Source: an uncultured Ruminococcus sp.
GTDB taxonomy: Bacteria; Bacillota; Clostridia; Oscillospirales; Ruminococcaceae
Assembly (NCBI GenBank): GCA_902772615.1
Contig: CACYBC010000204.1
Location: 1 to 5,036, forward strand
Length of the DNA stretch: 5,036 nucleotides
Direction of reading: 5' to 3'
The notes under the pieces were generated by a model. The model was given only the letters and a program-made list of their open reading frames with translations, ran no database searches and was not told the origin of the DNA. The position numbers and the translations under genes are program-made. This document shows positions 1-5,036 of the stretch, one piece after another (the first letter of the stretch is position 1; each line of letters begins with the position of its first letter).

Positions 1-2207
1 AGCATCCTGTATACCGATATCATGCCCATCCGGTCCCCGACCCTGAATCTCTGTATGATATAGAGCATCACGAGACACAGTATACCTGCCGCAGCGGTTA
101 TCAGGAACCTGGTCTGCAGCCGCACGCTGCGTTTCTGCATATACGCCGCATACTCTGTCTCGTAGATGTCCCTTGCATCGATGAGCACCACGTCCCGGAG
201 CTCTTCCGGAAGGTCCTCGGAGATGGCTTTCTTTACAGCCTCCTTGTCTGTGCACCACATGTCGAAATGCGTAGACGTCTCCACCGCGTATCTCACGAGC
301 TCTTCCACTTCCTCGTCGGAAATGATTATCGGAGCGTTTATGCCGTATCTCTCGTACCCGACTCCGCTGACCGCCTCCCTGAGGTAGAAATCCCTGTTGT
401 TGGTGAAGTTTACCTTGGTTCTGAGCCTGTCCATGTAGTAACTGCCGGCGTTGTCCGCGAGCACTACGCATTCGCCGGGCTTTACCGGCGCAATGTCCGT
501 CCTCCCGGTTATGGATACGAACTCGGAATAAGGTATCCCGTCCAGCCCGTGGATCCCCACCGAGAGCATGGCCGCTTTGGAAAGATATACGCTGGGCTGC
601 CCGCTGTCGCAGATCCCCACTATGGTCGGGTAATATTCCCTGTTTTCCATGTAGACTTTCTTGCCTATCATGTACTCCGTGTCCGGGATCAGGTTCTGCA
701 CGATCCCGTCCCTGTCGGTGCAGTTTCTGATGACCCATCTGTCCACTACGATCTCGTCGTAGCGCTCCGGCATGCGCCCGAAAACTATCAGGGACGGATC
801 CAGCCTCTCTATGTCAACCAGATTGTATCTTCCGAAACTCATGGACAGTCCTTCGAACTGAGGGAGTATGTCGGTGTAGAACCTGAACTCCATGTTCGTG
901 TCCGGTATCACGTCGTATTCAAGCCCCGTCGCGTCCAGCGCGGAGAGGACCTGCGGCACGTATCCCGCGACGGAGAACGTGGTCCTGTCGCTGTAGTTCT
1001 TGCCCTTGCTGAACTGAAGTTTCAGAACATGCGAATCGGATGAGATAAACTCCCTGGGATCAACCTTTGCGGAGGCATTGATATCCGTTATGGCCAGCAG
1101 CATCATCAGCGAGAGCAGCATGATGAACAGCGCGTTCGCAATGCTGCGCAGTCTCTTCTCGGAGGCCGCGGTGCGCATCTCCGCGATCAGCATCCTGAGC
1201 CCCAGGCCGGATCTTCTTCCTTCCTTCTGAGGCGGGCGCTCTGCTTCGCCTGCGAATGCATCATCGTTCTCCAGCTGCGACAGATTCAGTCTCGGCCTGC
1301 TTCCCTCCCTGATGTAGGGCGGATCGGAATCTTTGGAATACATGACGAGTCTGCTGTCATCGGTCTTGAGGATGAGCCTTCCGTCCTCCACTACTATCGT
1401 CAGGTCCGCGGGATCAGAACCTTCCGCAGACAGCACCCTGATACTGAGATTCCCGGATGAGAACATCTCTTCCCTGTAATCCCCGGTGTATACGGAATCC
1501 TTACCTGCGGAATCCAGATCTCCGCGCTCCCATTCCGAGCTGTCGGAGGTGATCCTTCCGTCCTCTATCCTGATTATCCTGTCCGCGAAGAAGTCAGCAA
1601 GACGCTCCTCGTGCGTTACCATCACCACGAGGCTGTTCCTGGAGATGCTCTTGAGGGTAGTGCAGACGCTCAGCGTGCTCTCCTCGTCCAGGTTGCCGGT
1701 GGGCTCGTCCGCGAAGATCACCCTCGGAGACTTTGCTATGGCTCTCGCGATCGCGACGCGCTGCTGCTGTCCTCCCGAGAGCTCTCCAACCAGGCGCTTG
1801 CGGAAGCGCAGCATGTCCACCTTCTCCAGCGCTTCCTGTACCCTCTTCAGCTTCTGTCTCTCGTCCAGATCCAGGGAGTGGAGCCCGAGATATACGTTGT
1901 ACGCCACCGAGTGTTCCGGCAGCAGGTAGTAGTTCTGGAAAACGTATCCGAAGTTCTCATTGCGCAGTCTCTCGATCTTATCTCGGTCGGTGCGGGTGAC
2001 GGGCGTTCCGTCTATCTCCACGCTGCCGCTGTCGAACACGTCCAGTCCGCCGATGGCGTTCAGCAGGCTGGTCTTCCCGCTTCCGGAGCGCCCGAGGATG
2101 CATACGAAGCCGGTCTCGGGCAGATCGAAGCTCACGCCGTGAAGGACTTCCTCCGCGGCTCTGGTCCCGGGACTGTAGGTCTTGGTGAGGTCCTTTACCG
2201 AAATCAC
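1..2207 (-). CDS. ABC transporter ATP-binding/permease fusion protein, MacB/FtsX type, partial (C-terminus beyond window)
   Basis: My own minus-strand translation gives 735 uninterrupted codons from a GTG at 2207 to the left edge, with no stop or frameshift. An ABC ATPase fills residues 1-220: A-loop Tyr11, Walker A GRSGSGKTS (39-47), Q-loop Gln91, signature LSGGQ (143-147), Walker B VIFADEP (163-169, catalytic Glu168), D-loop NLD and switch His199. All are canonical, so it should hydrolyse ATP. A charged cytoplasmic linker of about 125 residues follows, then TM1 (about 355-374), an extracytoplasmic domain of about 320 residues, and TM2 (about 699-718). The protein then enters a loop reading DRMGMISVYRML, which resembles the FtsX-family post-TM2 motif (EIGILRALG-like). 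TM3 and TM4 are expected beyond the edge. The GTG start is chosen because it overlaps the upstream stop as GTGA and has an AGGAGGTG site at proper spacing. It probably pairs with the upstream fusion. The fold is secure; the substrate is unknown. Confidence 0.93.
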   Translation of the reverse strand, partial: MISVKDLTKTYSPGTRAAEEVLHGVSFDLPETGFVCILGRSGSGKTSLLNAIGGLDVFDSGSVEIDGTPVTRTDRDKIERLRNENFGYVFQNYYLLPEHSVAYNVYLGLHSLDLDERQKLKRVQEALEKVDMLRFRKRLVGELSGGQQQRVAIARAIAKSPRVIFADEPTGNLDEESTLSVCTTLKSISRNSLVVMVTHEERLADFFADRIIRIEDGRITSDSSEWERGDLDSAGKDSVYTGDYREEMFSSGNLSIRVLSAEGSDPADLTIVVEDGRLILKTDDSRLVMYSKDSDPPYIREGSRPRLNLSQLENDDAFAGEAERPPQKEGRRSGLGLRMLIAEMRTAASEKRLRSIANALFIMLLSLMMLLAITDINASAKVDPREFISSDSHVLKLQFSKGKNYSDRTTFSVAGYVPQVLSALDATGLEYDVIPDTNMEFRFYTDILPQFEGLSMSFGRYNLVDIERLDPSLIVFGRMPERYDEIVVDRWVIRNCTDRDGIVQNLIPDTEYMIGKKVYMENREYYPTIVGICDSGQPSVYLSKAAMLSVGIHGLDGIPYSEFVSITGRTDIAPVKPGECVVLADNAGSYYMDRLRTKVNFTNNRDFYLREAVSGVGYERYGINAPIIISDEEVEELVRYAVETSTHFDMWCTDKEAVKKAISEDLPEELRDVVLIDARDIYETEYAAYMQKRSVRLQTRFLITAAAGILCLVMLYIIQRFRVGDRMGMISVYRM

Positions 2208-4660
2208 TGCGCCATCACCTCCTCCATGAGTTCTCCGTCCATGTCCTCGTAGAATCCGTTTATAGTGAAGACCTGTTTTCTTATCGATCTCACTACGGCG
2301 ACATAAGCGATCGCGCAGAAGATCATGTGCACCGCGAATACGAGCAGAAGCTTCGGCGGATCGAGGTACTTGAATATGTTGACCACCCTTATGTAACCGC
2401 GGGCGTTGAGGATCAGTATGACCGCAGCGCCGATGATCTCGGAGATCACCGTCAGGAACAGGAACAGCAGCGCGATTGAACCGTACGCCGTCTTTGCGCG
2501 CAGTCCCATGTTGGACAGCAGCCTGTAGTGCCCGCCGAGAGACGAGAAGATCACTCTCAGCAGTATCAGCTGCAGCACCAGAGTGATGACTGAAGCCGCG
2601 AGGGATATGCGCAGCAGATCTATTCGCTCCTCCTCCAGCTTCGCGTCCTTCTTAGTGGAGCCCTGCTCGTAGGGCGACAGCGCGACGTAGCCTAAGGAGA
2701 CCAGCTCTTCTATTACGCGGTCCTTATAGGCGTAGTCGTCGATGAACACCGAGACCTGGTTGCAGCGCATGTCTGCCGTCATCTTTTCATATGTCTGCGG
2801 ATTCACGAGTATGAACCTGGGATGGTCGCTTTTGAACTGTCCAGCGCATTTCAGCTCATAGACCCCGCTGTCAGCAGGATCCTGCTCGTGACCTGGAAGA
2901 GTCCCCGTATACCAGGCTCCGACGCTCAGAGTCATGGTCTGTCCGAGGTAAGGTCCGCCTCTCTCCGGATCCGGCGGTATCACGAACTCGTTCTCTTTGA
3001 GCTCGGTCGGTATGACCGGTTCCGCCGTCTGCTGCGGGTCAAGCTGCTTTCCGTCAGGCGACGCCGGAGCCTGAGAGTATACTTCGATCATATACTGGCT
3101 GTATCGCTCCGCGTCGAATGGAGCGACGGGATACCTGCCGAGATCTCCGCCGACGTAGTACATACCGTTCCGGCTGTAAATGGATGCCAGAGTCGACGCG
3201 TTCATCATGCGGCAGAAGTTCTCGGAGAAAAACAGGCCCCTGTCACCTGAGGTCTCACCCACCACGTCGAAGGTGATGCCGATGAACTGAGCGATCGCCC
3301 AGTGCCTGCTGTCCTTTATATAGACTCTCACCTGGTCCCCGGTCCTGAAATCCGGATCGGAGGAGAGCACTTCGTAGTAGCCTTCGGCCATCCTGCCGTT
3401 CCTTACGGCGCCGGCCTGGGTTACGCTGCGCAGGAACTTGGGATCGCTCTGCAGGTCCTCCAGCAGTTCCACCTCCACCGTGTATGAGAAGGCGTCTGAA
3501 TTCTCCAGCGGATCGTATCCGTCTTCAAAGGAGACTCCGGTGTATTCCCTGTAGTCTTCGTCTTCCCTGTAGAAATAGTTCACGTCGGAGATATACCCGT
3601 ATCTCTCAACGCTGCGGACATATCTCTGCCCGGCTATCTCTTCCGTGTCTTCCTGCGTGAACGCCTTCTTGCCGTCCTTTGCTACGACGATCCTCGCAGG
3701 GTCACCGTTAATGAAAGCCGAGTCGTCGTAGATCCTCGCAGTGGTGTCGTCGGTGGCGATGATGAAGTTTCCGATGAATATGAAGGATGATATGCAGGTC
3801 AGTATGAGTATCAGCGCCGTCAGCGAGAAGAACACCGGCCTCGCCTTTACAGTCAGTCTTGCGACGTAGGACGAAAGGCTTTTTCCGTATGTTTTCTTCC
3901 GGGAGCTCTCTATCCTCGGAAGAACAGAAATACCGTCCGGTTCCGGTAAAGTCACCTGTTCCTGTTCCTCAGCTGCAGCGCGCAGATCGGCGTCCTGTAT
4001 CACCTTTCCGTCCGACAGCACTATATGCCTCGTGACATATTCCTCAGCTTCGCTGAACTCATGGGTGATCAGGATTACCAGTCTCTCTTCTGAAGCCTCC
4101 TTGAGGAGCTTTATTACCCTGTCGCTGTTCTCGCGGTCCAGGTTCCCCGTGGGCTCGTCCGCGATGAGTATCCTGGACGGCTTCGCAAGGGCTCTGGCGA
4201 TGGCGAGGCGCTGCTTCTGTCCGCTGGACAGCTTTGCGGCGCGCCTGCCTGAATACTCCGAGAGCTCCACCTTCTCAAGGATCTCACGAGTCCTGTCCGC
4301 AGCCAGAGATCCGCTGCAGCCCGAAAGGATCAGCGCGCTCTCCACGTTCTCGGATACCGTGTTACCGGGAAGAATGCCGTAGTCCTGCGAGATGAAGCTT
4401 ATCATGTCGCGGCGGTAGCGCTCCCAGTCGGCAGCGTTGTAATGCGAGGTGGGCTGGCCCATCACGTACAGTTCTCCGCCCTCATAGGGAAGCATTCCGC
4501 CTATGACGTTGGCGATGGTCGACTTGCCGCTGCCGTTCTCGCCGGTGACCGCCACGAACTCGCCCTCCGAGAAGGAAAGGCTCACGTTGGAAAGTCCCAT
4601 GACCACAGCGGTCTGGGACGCGTAATACTTCGATATGTTTTCCAGTCTGAGAACTGTCAT
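2204..4660 (-). CDS. ABC transporter ATP-binding/permease fusion protein, MacB/FtsX type, 818 aa
   Basis: This is a complete gene whose product joins an ABC ATPase to an FtsX-like permease in the inner-membrane MacB arrangement. ATPase motifs: Tyr12/13 (A-loop), Walker A GENGSGKST (40-48), Gln92 (Q-loop), signature LSSGQ (144-148, a variant of LSGGQ), Walker B ILIADEP (164-170, catalytic Glu169), NLD (173-175) and His200. A short linker leads to TM1 (about 276-300), then an extracytoplasmic domain of about 380 residues, and TM2-TM4 (about 683-707, 727-751, 769-790) with an acidic C-tail. It is longer than MacB (about 650 residues), mostly because of the larger external domain, which includes a Pro/Gln-rich stretch near 529-552. 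The ATG is the first possible start: an in-frame TGA lies 18 bases upstream. The preceding ribosome site is weak (AAAGAAGACAAAAGA). The stop overlaps the next gene's GTG, so the two are one operon and probably form a heterodimer. The substrate cannot be inferred. Confidence 0.95.
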   Translation of the reverse strand: MTVLRLENISKYYASQTAVVMGLSNVSLSFSEGEFVAVTGENGSGKSTIANVIGGMLPYEGGELYVMGQPTSHYNAADWERYRRDMISFISQDYGILPGNTVSENVESALILSGCSGSLAADRTREILEKVELSEYSGRRAAKLSSGQKQRLAIARALAKPSRILIADEPTGNLDRENSDRVIKLLKEASEERLVILITHEFSEAEEYVTRHIVLSDGKVIQDADLRAAAEEQEQVTLPEPDGISVLPRIESSRKKTYGKSLSSYVARLTVKARPVFFSLTALILILTCISSFIFIGNFIIATDDTTARIYDDSAFINGDPARIVVAKDGKKAFTQEDTEEIAGQRYVRSVERYGYISDVNYFYREDEDYREYTGVSFEDGYDPLENSDAFSYTVEVELLEDLQSDPKFLRSVTQAGAVRNGRMAEGYYEVLSSDPDFRTGDQVRVYIKDSRHWAIAQFIGITFDVVGETSGDRGLFFSENFCRMMNASTLASIYSRNGMYYVGGDLGRYPVAPFDAERYSQYMIEVYSQAPASPDGKQLDPQQTAEPVIPTELKENEFVIPPDPERGGPYLGQTMTLSVGAWYTGTLPGHEQDPADSGVYELKCAGQFKSDHPRFILVNPQTYEKMTADMRCNQVSVFIDDYAYKDRVIEELVSLGYVALSPYEQGSTKKDAKLEEERIDLLRISLAASVITLVLQLILLRVIFSSLGGHYRLLSNMGLRAKTAYGSIALLFLFLTVISEIIGAAVILILNARGYIRVVNIFKYLDPPKLLLVFAVHMIFCAIAYVAVVRSIRKQVFTINGFYEDMDGELMEEVMAQ
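2216..2223 (-). promoter_or_regulatory. Strong Shine-Dalgarno site for the downstream ABC fusion gene
   Basis: The minus strand reads AGGAGGTG, an eight-base match to the 16S anti-Shine-Dalgarno. There are ten bases between AGGAGG and the GTG at 2207. The site lies inside the last codons of the upstream gene (Glu-Glu-Val-Met-Ala-Gln-stop). Together with the GTGA stop/start overlap, it decides the start of the second gene and implies translational coupling. Confidence 0.85.
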
Positions 4661-4670
4661 TCTTTTGTCT

Positions 4671-4685
4671 TCTTTTCAGAAAAGA
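4671..4685 (-). other. Small hairpin in the leader just before the start codon
   Basis: The minus strand has TCTTTT, loop CTG, AAAAGA, a six-base-pair stem ending ten bases before the ATG at 4660. The stem is AT-rich and so weak. It could modestly affect ribosome loading on a leader that also lacks a good Shine-Dalgarno site, or be incidental. No riboswitch fold was recognised in this leader. Confidence 0.3.
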
Positions 4686-4730
4686 TCCCGACGTCCCGCT
4701 GCTGTTACAGCTGGTTTCGGGTTATCTAGA

Positions 4731-4758
4731 AGTTTAACACATTGAATATATTTGTCCA
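4731..4758 (-). promoter_or_regulatory. Candidate sigma-A promoter of the ABC transporter operon
   Basis: On the minus strand, TGGACA (4758-4753, five of six to TTGACA) is followed after 16 bases by TAAACT (4736-4731, four of six to TATAAT). A TGT directly in front of TAAACT gives an extended -10. Transcription would start near 4724, leaving a leader of about 64 nt before the ATG at 4660. The surrounding AT-rich stretch and the terminator just upstream fit a promoter here. An alternative -10, TATATT at 4750-4745, has no good -35 partner. Confidence 0.45.
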
Positions 4759-4818
4759 TATCTCACATAAATACTGAAAAGGAACTGCGGTCAGTCCGCA
4801 GTTCCTTTAATTCAATGT
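4739..4818. repeat. Nine-base inverted repeat flanking the terminator
   Basis: ACATTGAAT at 4739-4747 is the exact reverse complement of ATTCAATGT at 4810-4818. The arms sit on either side of the terminator hairpin, with centres 71 bp apart. The left arm falls inside the spacer of the candidate promoter. It could be a pair of regulator sites, an outer stem around the terminator, or chance in AT-rich DNA. Confidence 0.35.
4778..4808 (-). terminator. Rho-independent terminator of the DUF6440-like gene
   Basis: There is a perfect 13-bp stem, AAAGGAACTGCGG paired with CCGCAGTTCCTTT, with a five-base loop. Read on the minus strand, the stem ends in CCTTTT, giving a short U-run, and it lies 41 bp after the stop of the DUF6440-like gene. 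It should end that transcript and separate it from the ABC operon. On the plus strand the following TTTAATT is a poorer U-tract and no plus-strand gene precedes it, so minus-strand use is favoured. Confidence 0.85.
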
Positions 4819-4849
4819 TTTCCTCTGTTATCTACAGGTTATCCGATCT

Positions 4850-5036
4850 TCAGTCCTTGGTTACGATCACTTTACCGTCCGCGTCGTACATCGGAATGAT
4901 GCCGCCCGCATAACCGGCTTTCCATACCAGATAGTTGACTCCCGTCTTTGTATCCACGAGGATCTGGCGTACGCCTTCTTCGCTCAGCTGGCCGCCTTCC
5001 CTGAGGACGACTTTAAATCTTGTCTCTTTCTTTTCC
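4850..5036 (-). CDS. DUF6440-like small protein, partial (N-terminus beyond window)
   Basis: The minus strand is open for 61 codons from the right edge to a TGA at 4852-4850, in the frame EKKETRFKVVLREGG and onward. The visible part has an RF-x-VV opening, then ILVDTKTGVNYLVWKAGYAGG and a PMYDADGKVIV ending. This pattern (a VD-x-xTGVNYL strand, a G-x-AGG turn and a D-x-DGKP/V end) is what I recall of DUF6440, a family of small Firmicutes proteins of roughly 60 residues with no established function. Only a few N-terminal residues, including the start, are probably missing. No membrane segment or catalytic motif is seen. A strong terminator separates it from the ABC operon, so a shared function is not implied. 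The reading frame is secure; the family name rests on memory of the pattern. Confidence 0.78.
   Translation of the reverse strand, partial: EKKETRFKVVLREGGQLSEEGVRQILVDTKTGVNYLVWKAGYAGGIIPMYDADGKVIVTKD

Noticed and set aside
267..1043. Plus-strand open frame of 258 codons opposite the second ABC fusion
   Set aside because: It is fully antisense to a gene with clear ABC/FtsX motifs. Its translation is His/Arg/Val-rich with no domain or membrane pattern, as expected for a shadow frame in GC-rich coding DNA.
1611..2252. Plus-strand open frame of 213 codons
   Set aside because: It lies antisense to the ATPase domain and gene junction, has no recognisable motif, and contains no features beyond those mirrored from the Walker and signature regions.
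2822..3250. Plus-strand open frame of 142 codons
   Set aside because: It is antisense to the external domain of the 818-residue protein, with shadow-like composition and no motif.
1681..4200. Similar stretches around 1690-1720 and 4140-4175 suggesting a DNA repeat
   Set aside because: These encode the conserved Walker B/D-loop ADEPTGNLD in both ATPases. The similarity is protein-driven homology between the two domains, not a recent duplication or mobile repeat.
4442..4729. Plus-strand open frame of 95 codons running into the intergenic region
   Set aside because: It is mostly antisense to the Walker A region of the first fusion. It has no family resemblance and better explanations exist for the leader DNA.
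4686..4730. Possible riboswitch or attenuator in the operon leader
   Set aside because: Only tiny hairpins such as GCTG-TAA-CAGC are visible, the leader is short (about 64 nt), and there is no terminator-like stem or known aptamer pattern.

Overview
The window reads as part of a Gram-positive (Firmicutes, probably Clostridia) chromosome. The basis is the gene types: very large ATPase-permease fusions of the MacB/FtsX class and a small DUF6440-like protein, both common in Clostridia, plus a strong AGGAGGTG ribosome site. Coding DNA is moderately GC-rich by eye, with a short AT-rich intergenic gap. The genus cannot be named from this stretch. All supported genes lie on the minus strand, so the window is read from right to left.

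At the right edge (4850-5036) is the C-terminal part of a small DUF6440-like protein. It ends 41 bp before a perfect 13-bp hairpin terminator (4778-4808). The next 117 bp (4661-4777) form an AT-rich intergenic stretch with a candidate promoter (TGGACA, 16-bp spacer, extended TGT-TAAACT) and a leader of roughly 60 nt. Then comes a two-gene operon. The first gene (2204-4660) encodes an 818-residue protein with an N-terminal ABC ATPase fused to a four-helix FtsX/MacB-type permease with a large extracytoplasmic domain. The second gene (2207 down to the left edge) encodes a second, non-identical ATPase-permease fusion. It starts at a GTG that overlaps the first gene's TGA and is cut off after its second membrane helix.

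MacB-type transporters work as dimers of two ATPases and two permeases. Two different full-length fusions, translationally coupled, most simply suggest a heterodimeric mechanotransmission-type ABC transporter. This is an inference. The substrate cannot be read from the sequence: peptide or antibiotic export, or signalling or stress sensing, are all possible. No regulator, two-component system, RNA gene, mobile element or CRISPR array is visible. There is no gene-free stretch longer than about 190 bp.
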